From assembly GCA_022747635.1 (NCBI GenBank), contig JAKTNV010000065.1, forward strand, positions 776,001 to 840,000: 64,000 nt of DNA. Direction: 5' to 3'. This stretch comes from Hetaerina americana. Taxonomy: Eukaryota; Arthropoda; Insecta; Odonata; Calopterygidae. Below, one piece after another: positions 25,625-37,740 of the stretch. Each line of letters begins with the position of its first letter. The first letter of the stretch is position 1. The notes under the pieces are model-generated. The model saw only the letters and a program-made list of their open reading frames with translations. It had not been told where the DNA came from and did no database searches. The position numbers and the translations under genes were made by a program.

Positions 25625-28600
25625 TTAGCATCTAGGGCATCGTGCTGCTACCTCAGCAGGATCAGCGGGCTCACAAAAAAGCAGTGATATGAGGGGTGTT
25701 CGCCGCTGAGGGCTAGCTTTCAGCACCAATATTCTTGCTGCACACCTTTCTAATAGCAGACGCCATTTAAGAGATGTCTTTTCCGTTGGGGTTAGATGTT
25801 GAAAAGTGGTGACCTAAAAATTTAGAGCCATGGTTAATAACTTCATTTTCATAAGGATCTGGGTAAAAGCAGGACATAAACATTTATTAAAAGGCACATA
25901 ATTTTAAATAAATACTGATTTTAAAAATTAAGGAGCAGCAGATTGAGTAATTCAGGTCTGTAAATCCTCAACGATATGAAATCTTGATCAAGAAAACTGC
26001 ATAGGAGAAACATTACATAATATCATTAAGGTAGATTTCCAGGTAGATAATGAATGGATTATTTGATATATGATAATTGTTAAATTTAATATATCAGCTA
26101 TGGATGTATTGATTTTATGGATCCAAAAAAAATGATTTAATGATCCATACTTACCGTTATAATAAAAGATATATATTAGAACAAATTTACAAAAAAATTC
26201 TTTTCCCTCATTCTTCTGATGTCTAGTTTTGGAGCTAGTATATTTAATCAGGACATCCTACTTTTGTGCCACTAGTCCTGCATGACAGCAACTTTCTAGT
26301 AGAAATTAAATCTTCAGCCAATGACTAGTTCATAACCTAATTATGAAATTGGCCTCTTAGACCAGGGGCTACTGAAAACAAGACTGAATCCATATCTAGT
26401 TCATGAATTATAAATAGTCTTTTGAGAGAGTATTCTCCTTTGCCAATCAGTGATCAGCTATGAAGAAACTAAAAAACACCACAAAGTTTTCTCTAGAGAT
26501 TACAGCCTTTTGTAAGTGAATCCTCAATGCCGATGAAGACTGCTGATTGGCTATGGAACATACTCCCCACTTATTTTATTATGTAAAACTTGAGCACCTT
26601 CGCCAACCATACTGATGTCATCGCTGTAGGATCCCATCTCTAAAAAATGTATCTTAGGCACACAAATATTTATTTAATTTTTTTATTATGGGTGGCAATT
26701 AGGAAATTCTTCGTCAAGGAAACTAGGTGTCCTCTATTATTATAATCCAGCAAGTTTTTTTAGGAGTATCAGGTGTACAGAGAACCAACAGCATGACCTA
26801 CAGAGGCTTGAATCACAAAGTTCACCTTGTTTGAGTAGGTTTTCTATAAGTGGCGTAGCAGAGATCTTTCAAGTTGTACATGAAATCATGTGCCCATATT
26901 TTATCACTATGCTATTCCCACTCATATATTCTCAAGTTCATGCTGTAAAAATTCAACCTTACCGAGCATCCTAAAACTTTTTCTGCATTCTTATCAATTA
27001 AACGGCAACCCGGCAAGGAACCAGTGTGATCACTCAATGTCACTCGAATGTCAAAGATGGTTTCTGGTTTAGAAAAATCTAAACCTGATCCAACTGGGCA
27101 GTCTGCATTGGGACATAGCCCTTGAAAACCTTCTGTCAAGGTTGTTTGACATTTAGAACTGTTAAAAAAAATTGCTTTATAATTATGTTTTCCAACAGCA
27201 AGCGACATTTAAAATGATGCAAAGTTATATCATACCAACAAATGAGAGCTATTTTAAAGGATAATGTATCTGGTAATACTTCAAAGAAAAAAATTTTAAG
27301 TGAGATAACTTACCAGCGGTTAAGAATTACACGAGTCACTCCATCCAAGTCTAATTCTGTCACAAAACAATAAATGAGGCAACTGAATTGAGAGTCTTCT
27401 GTGTTCTCATGTTGCATTGGGCTGTCTCCTTCTGCAGAACTATTTTTTAAAGCTTTTTTAATCACTTGCTGCACTGACATCACCACTCGAATACTTGAGG
27501 CTTGAATGAATGTTTGTCCATATTATGTTCAAGCATTTAAGGCACATAAAATTGGAAGAACTTGAAAGATCCAAAGTATATTAATGCAGTATGAGCAAGT
27601 ATTAAGCTCACTATGGAAATTAATTACATTAATTTACTCTTTTTTTAATGAACATAGGTCATTCTCAATTATACTACGAGCAAAAAGTATATACATAAAA
27701 GTTTACTGTGGTAGGTAGGTTAAATTTGCAAGCATTATTTTGCAGAACATCTTTTTTCAGAAGGAACAATTTTTTTCTGTCAAAATCTCTATGTACACTT
27801 CTTGTTGAGTATATTTACTTCTTCTTCTAAAGTATATTTTCCTGAGTCCAAGTGTGCTCCGCAGAGCATGCTCAGACTCGGGCTTGAACATTAGGGGTCC
27901 TGTCTCCCTTGTCCTCTACTCTCTCCTCCCCTCTCACCCAAAACCCATGCCAGAGGTCTTATTCCTTCTAGTGAAAGAGGTGGCTATGACACCAAAATAT
28001 TCAATGGACAAAACTGTGGGAATGCATAATTGATACTCATAAGACCATATACATTTCAAAATATTACAACAATGAACTCGTGGATCACCAGTCACTAGTA
28101 TTTGCACAATTGCATTTTTATCTTCAGGCAGTTATTAATAGGTAAATGTTGTATGAAAGAAAATCTCTTCTGTCCCACCTTGGAAATCATACTGTTTCCT
28201 CCAGCATAAGGGGAACCCACTCTAATGCATAGAGGTTTATAATTACTTACCATCAGATATTGTGCTCGCAATATGGTCCAGTACAGCTGATGGTGCTATT
28301 GGAGCACTGAATGCATATTCTCGTAGAATATTGGCTTCTGTGGTATCTGGATTTTCAGTTACTATAGTGCGAGAAAATATACTAACACCCATTTTTCTGT
28401 GGAAGGCATTCCATGCAAGTCGCACATCAGCAAGAAAAAGCACTGATAAAAGAACAAATGAAGTAAATGTAATAAGGCAGAAAGGATAATATTCATTGTT
28501 ATGAATTGAAAGAGCACAGAGGTGAGAGATGGAGGTAACTTGATAAAAATCAAGGAGAAGGGAAGAGGGTTGGGAAGGTATCAGAAGATTGAGATGGAAT

Positions 28601-31600
28601 ACACACATAGAGGTGATAGAGAGAGAAAAGCAACAATAACCAATGGTGAGAGGGAAAGTGAAAAGAGAGGAGGATAAAGAAGAGGTGGGCCGAAAGGAGA
28701 CAGGAAGAAGAGGAGAAAAATAATTGAGGTACCTGTAAAAGTGGAGATGTGTGTTTACATAAAAAGTTAATGGAAATAAAGAGGGAAATGACACCAACTA
28801 TTACAGTAACATTGATTTTTTCTTTCCCTAAACTTTCCAACACCACAATACCTTTACAATGCTTTACCATTACCTTATGGCTAATCATAATGAGTGTAAA
28901 ATGATAAATAATTCACATTTCTCATCTTCACCTAAATGGTAATTGGGAGACTCTTGTTTAAATCCCAGGATCAATTATTCAAATTCAATCAAATTATTTT
29001 TTCATGAAAAATTTACATGCATTGATTATACCAGACCATGTTTCCCAAAGGTATTTACTCATTATCCAATTATAGTTGGGGTTTGAATCGATGATCTTTG
29101 AAATGGTTGGTTCACTGGATGCTAGGTTAATTTGGCAAGAAATTTTAGTGAAAGATGGGTAAAGGCTAATTGCATGATTAAGAGAAAATTATTCAGCTGA
29201 AATATGAGAGCATGGATGTGGGATTCTACAACAGCTTATTTACACAGTAAAGAAGTTAATAACATTTAATTGAATTCATCTGATTAACCAAGTCTTCTAT
29301 AATTCATTATAAATTTTGATGAATAATGCATTCTGCTGCTTTTATGTAGAATTGGGTTTTAATAGTGGATTTGAGAGCTCAGCTGTAGACTTACCACAAA
29401 CCAGAACTTCAGGAAATACCTAATACCTCCAAGGGTTCGTAATCTGTTCACAATTATAATCGAAGTTTCAATTATTCAATTAAAGAACATGGTGAGTGCA
29501 TGGCTAAATAATATTGTTGAATGTTCTCTTTACACTGATTACTACAATTTCTCAAACCCAGGACAGATTATATTTGATACTTCAACTATTATAATACAAT
29601 ACCTCAAAAATATGTTCTATTTTTGTTCATTTTTTAAAGCTACAAGTTGATATACAAGTCCTATGAGCACCATAAACAATGTAATATAAAACTCAAATTT
29701 TGGTGCATATTGTAGGTAGATAGGCAAGAACTGGCCTAATTATAACCCTCTGTAGAGTAGACTCTGTGTATGCAAATTACAAGGACTTGTAAGCTTTTTT
29801 GTAGTATTCAGAAATTAACAGAAGAAATTCATTCTGCGGAAAAGTAACTGATTTCAGACAACATTTGAATACTAAATGAACTGCTTTCTGTTCAAATTGA
29901 ATTATATGACTGTTTAAGGCATATTTTACCAACCTATTATGTGTCTTGATGATAAACGTAGGATAGAAAAGTGAACCTCAAATGCATAATGGACTGTGAG
30001 ATAAGCATGTTGCCTATATCCACGGGGAGTGTGCCTCGAGTGTTGCCTATGTTCAAGGATATGGAATCAGTTCTGTTACCAAGCAAACTGGTATATTGAT
30101 CCAAGGCAATGCTAACAAGGATTCAACAACATAGTTTTAACCCTTTTCTCACTAAGGTATAAAAACCGTGAAAAAACATATTCTGACTGTAGTTTGAAAT
30201 TTCATATTATAAACTCCAAAACTTTAAAATGATTATTCATTTGAGGGCATGTACATAATCTGATCTCAAGAGAGTAGTTTTTAGCAACCCTCTACAAAGT
30301 AATTTAAGTAGCTAAAGTTTTTTTTCAGGTGAGCAGAAATAAGAGCATGAACAACTGTCACTTGAGTTGTAAGTTGTTATTTTTACTTGAAACCATCTTC
30401 AACAAAAGGAAATAAAGTCACGGTGTTTTTGATAACTTCTGTTATTTACCAGTTTCTTTCCCATACCCAATGAATGTTCTATTATGATAGATTAATCTTG
30501 TTTCTCTTCTCTCAAAAATGTTTGATGCGAAATACCTACACCAGTATATAAATAATTTTGCCTTTATAGCAACCTAACCGAGGAATTTCATCTTCAAGAC
30601 GAATGCATTGAGTGAAATTTCCCACATTCACCATTTTTCCATTGTTTGCATAGAGCTAAAAGGCATCTACAAATTGAGAAGAAGATAACATAGTTAGGAA
30701 AATTAACATAGACCATTTAGCCAAAATCCAAACCTTTTTGTGAATTATTATTGCACCAAAGGAAAATAAATTTTCAATAGGTTATACTATAAACAAATGA
30801 ACATAGAGGGATATTTTGTATTTTAGCATAAGAGGTTATACTTTGTAAACTTGGAAATAATATACTGTATTACCTAAAAGCCAGAAAGCAAATTGTCCAG
30901 AGGGTATTTTCATCATATCCCCATATCATAGTTTTCAAAATCCCCTTGTCAATCAAAATTCTCCGCATCTATCTTTTCTGCCCACTTTGGATTTCTCCCA
31001 GCAATCCCCTCTCCTTCCCCATAATGCCTAGTTCTCTCTTGTTTGTTTTCATTTCTAATAATTTCACATTTTCAATCCTTCTCCACATCCGCATTTCGAA
31101 AATCTCCAATCTACTTCCTTCATATTGCTTCAATGACCATGTTTCCACACCATAACAAACCATCCTCCACATTAAAGTTTTGATGATCCATTTCTTAACG
31201 TCCATACTCAAATTCATTAAAATCAATTCCTTCCTCCTTGCAGAAGCTTCTTTTCCTAATGCAATTTTGGTCTTATCTCCCAACTACTTTGCCCATGTTT
31301 GACCATTTTGGTCCAGAACACTTTTGAGATAGGGAAACGGCTCCAGTTTATGAACTCCTAATTTAATATTTAATTTAGCTTTCTTCTCTCTTGAAAACTG
31401 CATAATCTTTGGTTTGTTTACATATATTTTCATTCAATTCCTATTGCACTAAATTTCCAATGCACTTAGCAGAGTTTGTAACCCTTTGGATAACTGGCAA
31501 ATCATCTGCAAACCTAGCTGATTTTATGAATTCCTCACAGACCTTCATCCCTATCTCCAGTTCTTCCCATGCCTCTCATTTCCTCCACACATAAATCGAA

Positions 31601-34600
31601 CAGCACCAGTGACAATAGACAACCCTGCCTTACACCTCCTCCTAACACTGCCCATCCCAACTCTTTATTCAGTACTTGCACCTGAGCAGTCAGAGACATG
31701 AAAAGGTTGAGGATAAGTCTCCTATCCCTTCAATCCACTCCTATTTTCCGCATAATATTAACTAATTCTATTCAATTCACTCGATAAAATTCTTTCACAA
31801 AATCTACAAAACAGACAAATATATCTTGATTGTATTCTATGTTCCTCTCTTTCAGTGACATAATTGCTACAATACCATCGCCCCTGCCTTTACCCTTCTG
31901 AAACCAAAGTTATCACCCCCTAAGTAATCATTTACTCTCCTCTCCATCCTCTTATTGATGATCCTGAGAATGACTTTAGCTGCATGTGAAGTCAAACTTA
32001 TTGTTCTGTAGTCCTCACATATGGCTACATTTCCCTATTTTATGATAGCAAAAATTATAGTATTATGTTTAAAATTTTTTCTATTATTCTGCTAGACAAC
32101 CATCCTTATCAAAACATTAAAACTTTATAAAATAAAGTTAAAGAAATAAGTTCCATCACAGAATAACTATACTGTCCAATGGTAGTAAACTCAAGACATG
32201 CACAACAACTTCCCTGAAAGCATGTGAGGGTTTTACACTTTGGTAATCAGAAGCTGTTCTGAGTCTTATTTGCTAATTTGAGACTGAACAATATGCTATG
32301 AAATGAGTTTATTACAAGGGTTGATTTGTTAATAAAATAAGAATAATAATAAATGGCGGCTTTATTCCATTTTTAATGAACTTAGGGCATTTCATAATAG
32401 CTCCCACTCTACCATAATTGAAATATGTACTAGCAAGGTCGGTATCAATGCTATAATTACTGACGTACAGGCATTTTCAAAGAAGTCCATCAGCTTTCAA
32501 CCGAATTCATGAGGAATTAATATTAAAAGTAAAATTACAAAAAAGGAGTTTTCCACTACCTGTATGCCTTGGTCTCCAATTTCCAGCTTGTATTATTAAA
32601 TCAGATTCCCAAAGTTGAATTGTGAGGCTTGAATTTGTCTGATCCAAAACTATTACTTCTCTACACTCAATATCTCGCCCATCTTTTGTCTTTATGTTCT
32701 TTACTGGGCCAACCTTCCAATGGGAAAGAATTATGAATTATAAAAAGAGTAAAGAAAAAAAGTCAGAATCACTGCTTGAACTCTAGACTATATATCTGTG
32801 CACCGGAGTTTTAGGGAGGAACCAGGTGGATACACATCTCTATGTGTATGCACCTGGTTCTTGAGCAGTAGGATAAAATTGCATTGTACCTATTCAATCC
32901 ATTCCTATACAATGATTGGGTTTTCAGAAGTATTTAATTTTATTAGAATATTTTTGAAAAAATATCTCATGATTACCCTTCATATTAATATATTATTTTT
33001 GGAAATCTAGTAGTGTTTTCAGTTTACTTTTACTCTTAAGAAGTCAACCAAGTTGATGATATACCATTGAATTTTAAAAAACTGTCTGGAAATCAGGTTT
33101 TATGTTGTTTTAAAATACTCCTTGACTGTGCAATAGTTATGAACTTCATCATAAATCTTGATCATGACTTTACATCATCAATGGTACAAAAACAGACACA
33201 AGACTGTAATTTTAAATCAATCAGAGAGCATATAATATAGAAAATGACAATGTGCATAACAATGAGGTAGTTTCCCAATTCCTAACAGTACATGAGAAAT
33301 GAGACTTGTATTTGTCCCTAATACCAATAAGAATTGGTTCTCATTAGCAGTAGTCCACCAGGTTAGAATAGATTTTCAATGGATCTTGGCACAACACACT
33401 GCATTGTTCTAAGTCCTGACTAACACCACAAATACAAGGGTAATTTGAAAATTTCTTAGAATGGAATACAAATAAATGACCTGCCTCAGTGAAACTTTTT
33501 TATTTTTCAATGTAGTTTCCCTGCACACTAATGAATGCACTTGGTCCAGTGATATTCCAATGTCTTGGAAATCCCATCTAAAAAATTAAATTCCTTCAAG
33601 CCTCTAAAATACCCATCAACTTTGGCTGTTAGTTCTTCGTTTGAAGAGAATCTCCGTAAACCAAAATATTGGGGAAGAAATGGCAATCTATCTGATGGAG
33701 TCAAATCAGGTGAATAAGGCAGGTGTGGAAACAATTCATATCTCAGTACATGTATCTTTTGCATGGCAGTTCTCCTACCTTAGCAATGACAGAATCAATA
33801 CATAAAAAGCTAGCTTCTAGCTTTTATTAGACTGTGTGTTATGGCATGTGTTTGGTTTTCATTTGACTGCCCCTAGTACTTTGAAAGTTGGTTTACGAGA
33901 AAGTACCTTGTATATGGAAATAAAAAGTGTATTCTTTGAGTCACTTAGCTTGTGTTGGAAATGCCATTTACTAATCAATATTGAAACCAAATTGGTAACT
34001 TCAAAATTCAATACCCCAAAAACCCACCAAATTTAATGTAATCTTACATTGTTTTCTCAAGTCAGAGTGACCGATGCCTCAATAGCCCAATTTGCTAAAG
34101 CACTTGGTGGGATTTTGCTCGAATCCCAGTCAAGGTGAATAATTTATAGGGTATGAAATTCACACATTTTATGTGCATATCAGTGGATGACACCACTAAT
34201 GGCTTACTTTCATGCCATTTACTACATTTCTTTGGATGAGTCAACAATGCAAAGGAACCTCAGAAGAATGAATCCTTCATCAGAAGGACACTACAGAATT
34301 CTTCAGGATAGCTAGGAAATGCATGTTTTGCAATATTCTGTGCTCATATGATATTAAATGATGCCACATCAGCCCTCAAGTATCAATAATATTTTTTTAT
34401 GGGAAAAATATAATATATTTGTCTTTTTGGGGCACTTTGTGAGGCTGATAAGAAGGCACCACTCTTGCACTTGGCATACTGTCATCACGTCGAAAATTAA
34501 CCATTATATTTTAATTTAAGCCATCAGAATGGTATCTGACAATTCTTTTTCTAAAGATTCTTAAAATTTGGATTGATACATATCCCACTGTATTTAAAAT

Positions 34601-37600
34601 AGGAAATCCACAGAATATTCCATCATGTGTGAACCTCATTTCATAGCAACCCTACAACATCAAACGAAACAAATAATGCGTAGCACAGTATTTAAAAGTT
34701 ATTTGTATGGAAATAACTCTGCATCAATGACAAATTTACGAAATTCACACTGATTCTCTCCAAGTGATTTGTAAAGAGTTTAAGTCAGATGCTCAAAAAT
34801 GTGTGCTTGCAACCTCACAAGGGTATTGAGAATACCCCTGTGAAGGGCCACCAAAAGGCAGAATGATTCAAACAAGTGGTTGCCACTGGCAAGGAAATAA
34901 TTCTCCTGTAAACAATCACAGCAAGTTGTACGTGTATTCTGGATTGGATTCTCATGAGTTGACCTCTATTGTGAGATACTCTCCTTGTAAATCACCACAA
35001 TATTGAGTGATTGTCTGTGTGAATTGTTTACAGCTTTTAGAAACAAATTTGGAACCATTGATGATTGTTAATCACATTTGGTGTATCTACTTTGTAAAAG
35101 CCATAGCAGGTAAATTCTCGAGAATAATATTGATTTATACGATATATTGTGAGCAATATGAACATTTTATCAGCATTTCAATAGCGGTAGTTTGATATTT
35201 ATATAAATATATTGTATGCATTTGACTTACCCTGGCAACAGCAACTAAAAGATCAATAAATTCTGTACCCATAGATGTTCCACTTGCTAAAACATCTGCT
35301 ATGGTTAAGAAGCAAGAAGGAGCTTTGGTTGGAATGTGAAGAAGTTGAATCAAATTATTATAAGTTTCAGCATCAAACTCATCAACAGGCCTTTGCAGCT
35401 GTATAGTAGATTGATTCTCTGAGAGTATTAACTGGAAAGGACTTTTTGAAAAATAATTCATAAGAAAGTATTCTTCCATTCAAGAACAGAGGTCAATGAT
35501 AGCTAGATTATGTCCAAATATTACCTCAAGAATAAAATTTTATTAATATTAATTACTTACCTAGCAATCAGGATTATAATCATTCAACATAATATCTATA
35601 AATACAAAATTATGATTTGGGCTGCTGTCTATTATATGTTTATTTTACCCTCTGGATATATCCAGTGGCCCATCTGCTAATTGGATCCTGATTAGCCAAA
35701 ATTGGCTTTTCATCAGGTGCTTCAAGGGCTGAACCACAACACCCATAAAAAGAGACGTTTCAGGCGTGATATGGTGGAATATCATGATTATTTAAAAATT
35801 GCTATTTTTAATTAATCACAACACCCATGTCAAAGGTGCAATTTGAACACCCAAAATTTGGGTTAGCAGGCAAGAGTGTTACCCACCTGGCTAATCAATA
35901 GATGTAAATATGTAATTTATATTAAATAAAAGCTTAAATGTTAGTCTATGTACCTGTGAATATAAAAGCACAATTTTTAATCTTCATATTTCATTAAACA
36001 GTATTACAGAAGCCTATTTTTCAAAGCTACTAGACAATTTACAAGTCCTTATAATTTGCACATATTGAGCCTGCTAGTGGTAAGGAGTGTTGCATTACTA
36101 GCTACTTTTTCACATTATACTGTGTGCAAATTAAAAAGCTTTTTTTCACATTAAAGGCTGTATCCAGAGGGCTTGTAAATTGACTTGTAACTTTAAGAAA
36201 CTCAAAAGAGCCTCGGGGAGAATGGGTTTAGAGATACATTGCAAAAGGTACTTGTGGGACCTGAAGCTACCCTTCAAGTATTACCTCAAACTAAAAATAC
36301 TCAAAAATAGTAATGCAATATTCACTTCATTTTATCAAATTTCATATAAATTAAGATAAACATGAAACAAAGATGAAGTTGGAGATATTTTTAACATACT
36401 TACAAAGATATAATAATATTTTGTATAAAGAACTTTGACATGAGCCAAATGACCCCATTCATAACATTAGCATTAAATTTTACTTGTGACAGGACTTTAA
36501 ATAAGTTATGGATTTCCTACTAACTCCAAGATTTATTAATATTTAGGAAAAATAGATTATAGTACGGTAAGCGGAAAAAATTAGAGTGCATGCTATATAT
36601 TACATATTTATCTGTTCTTACCTCGTGACAGAGGGTTGAAATCTCTCCTCAGAATCACCACCCTGACGCATGTTCACTTTGGCATTCATCACTTCAACTG
36701 TTAATGATAGAAAATCATGTCAAATAAAAATACCACGCTGGTTAAAGACAGATGACAAATAATGATTACAATGATTTTTTTTTGTAAAAATGGGAAAAAG
36801 ATTAATTAGACACAGTGACAGCTTGAATATGGAACATAGCTTTGAGTAGCTCAAAAAATTAGTAATTGAAAAGGCAATAGGATTAGCATAGACTGAAGAC
36901 TGTATTTGTGGGTGTAGAGCATGGTAGGGGATGAGGGAAACTGTCGTGAGAGATTCAAATAAGACAGAAAAAGTGGATGCAGGGGAAATTTGAAGACTGT
37001 GATAGAGGGGAAAATCTTAATTAAATTAGGTTGAAGTAGGAAAAAATGGCATGTTGAATGGAATGAAAGAGAATGTGGATTTAAAGAATGGTTTATTTTA
37101 AACCAGGCTTTAGCGTGAAACCATAAACACAGTAATCAACCCTAAGGTCGGTTTGGTAGGTGATTGGAAAGTTCACCCAGTACTAAGCCTGACGGCGTGT
37201 GAAATTCACACATCAGGGTAGGGGGGCCAGTTCCTTTCCCTTTGCCAAATCACATAGCTTGGGTGGAGCTGCAGGTGCCCAGAGTGCCTTGCCCGGAAAT
37301 CGAACCTGGGCCCCTAAGTCAGCAGTCCAACACTCTACCCCCCAGACTACCGCGACCCACATATATGCATGAAAATATTGGTAAATAAATATATTAAGAT
37401 TTCCATACCTACATCTCCAACATGAAGTCCATTTGCAATACTATTCACATTTTCTATTGAGCCCCAATATGAGGCATTTATAAAATCATAGGGAGTATCT
37501 CGCAGTGTAAAACTCCAAACAGCTCTTTCAGTTCCAGGGTCTATAATAATTTCATGATAATCCATCAGATAAGTAAAAACTTAAAATGAAAAATGAGATT

Positions 37601-37740
37601 TGATAAAAGTAATAGAAATTCTTACTTCTTTTACTTGCAATCTTTCTGGGTGTTTGCTTAGCAATTATTACTGCAATTATCATTGCATTATTTATGCCTG
37701 GTCCTAATTCTGATATAGGCACCTTTCTCACGCCAGCCAT
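25625..37740 (-). CDS. MEIOB: MEIOB, meiosis-specific OB-fold ssDNA-binding protein, complete, 483 aa
   Basis: RPA1-related protein that works with SPATA22 on single-stranded DNA during meiotic recombination; the Drosophila relative is hold'em. Minus-strand exons: 37740-37626, 37540-37409, 36697-36622, 35441-35231, 32713-32560, 28442-28251, 27500-27314, 27158-26963, 25813-25625. They total 1452 nt including TAA, all in phase. Hallmarks shared with human MEIOB: GTERAVWSFTLRDTPYDFIN and NASYWGS in the first OB fold, QLILSENQST, TIVTENPDTTEANIL, DIRVTLSDHTGSLPGCRL, and LKWRLLLER near the C-terminus. A zinc-ribbon-like Cys set sits at C356/C359 and C371/C376. Length is close to the human 442-471 aa. 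The minus-strand frame at 28243-28797 joins exon 6 to intron and is not a separate gene. Confidence 0.96.
28490..28720. repeat. Long purine-rich / pyrimidine-rich tract beside MEIOB exon 6
   Basis: Plus strand strongly biased to A/G, with runs such as GAGAGAGAAAAG and GAGAGGAGGATAAAGAAGAGG. On the transcribed strand this is a pyrimidine-rich stretch ending about 50-60 bp upstream of the exon 6 acceptor at 28443-28445. Confidence 0.75.
29045..29145 (-). repeat. Possible SINE head (tRNA-like)
   Basis: Read on the minus strand, an A-box-like AACCTAGCATCCAGTG and a B-box-like GATTCAAACCCC lie about 35 nt apart, as in tRNA-derived SINEs. No second copy was found in the window, so this could be chance. 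Confidence 0.35.
29635..29806. repeat. Putative MITE, copy 1
   Basis: The left end reads TTTTTTAAAGCTACAAGTTG. The right end, read on the minus strand, starts AAAAAAGCTTACAAGTCC. Both therefore share an inverted AAAGCT(T)ACAAGT end. A related unit lies at 36012-36205 in the same gene. Confidence 0.45.
30960..32045 (-). mobile_element. Degenerate RTE-type LINE (reverse transcriptase remains)
   Basis: Minus-strand reading through stops and shifts recovers RT motifs in order: AICEDYRTISLTSHAAKVIL and DNFGFRR near 31900, GVRQGCLLSLVLFDLCVEEM near 31600, then the C-terminal block CYGVETWSLKQYEGSRLEIF with MWRRIE near 31080-31160. These are typical of RTE/BovB-like insect LINEs. It lies in MEIOB intron 5 in the same orientation as the host gene. 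Inactive. Confidence 0.8.
33435..33785 (-). mobile_element. Mariner 3' fragment with transposase C-terminus
   Basis: A minus-strand frame (33764-33528) carries mariner transposase signatures: PHLPYSPDLTPSD, which includes the third catalytic Asp region, then RFSSNEEL and YHWTKCIH. The plus-strand end ACAAGGGTAATTTGAAAATT, next to TA at 33433-33434, looks like its terminal inverted repeat. The 5' half of the element is missing. It lies in MEIOB intron 4. Confidence 0.8.
34070..34260 (+). repeat. Possible tRNA-derived SINE, unassigned family
   Basis: An A-box-like AATAGCCCAATTTGCTAAAGC is followed by a B-box-like TTTTGCTCGAATCCC. Downstream is GTATGAAATTCACACATTTT, which resembles the GTGTGAATTTCACACG motif in family B SINEs. 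The 3' end is not defined. Confidence 0.5.
34813..34846. repeat. Imperfect palindrome
   Basis: CACAAGGGTATT and AATACCCCTGTG are inverted copies with one mismatch, separated by GAG, with further CCT/AGG pairing outside. It can form a strong stem-loop within MEIOB intron 4. No function is assigned. Confidence 0.7.
35800..35905 (-). repeat. tRNA-derived SINE (family A), second copy
   Basis: On the minus strand the head reads AGCCAGGTGGGTAACACTC, then GCCTGCTAACCC, the B-box-like GGGTGTTCAAATTGCACC and GGGTGTTGTGATTAATTAA. This parallels the copy at 12355-12565. It lies in MEIOB intron 3. Confidence 0.6.
36012..36205. repeat. Putative MITE, copy 2
   Basis: The left part contains CAAAGCTACTAGACAATTTA. 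The right end, read on the minus strand, contains TTAAAGTTACAAGTCAATTT, so the ends are inverted repeats of each other and resemble copy 1. Both copies also share TGTG..GCAAATTA followed by AAGCTTTTTT internally. Confidence 0.45.
37119..37360 (-). repeat. tRNA-derived SINE (family B), copy 1, in MEIOB intron 2
   Basis: On the minus strand it begins GTGGGTCGCGGTAGTC, with the A box GGGGGGTAGAGTGTTGG and the B box CCAGGTTCGATTTCCGGG, then a body (CACTCTGGGCACCTGCAGC, GTGTGAATTTCACACGC) and the 3' end TTACTGTGTTTATGGTTTC. A close copy is at 62220-62502; this one lacks about 37 bp of the body. Its head is 48 bp from the end of MEIOB exon 2. Confidence 0.88.

Noticed and set aside
28243..28797. 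A 184-codon minus-strand frame
   Set aside because: Its C-terminal third is MEIOB exon 6. The rest reads into intron through the pyrimidine-rich tract, giving Leu/Ser/Phe-rich low-complexity sequence.
28930..28990. B-box-like GTTTAAATCCC as another SINE
   Set aside because: No convincing A box at the right distance and no second copy.
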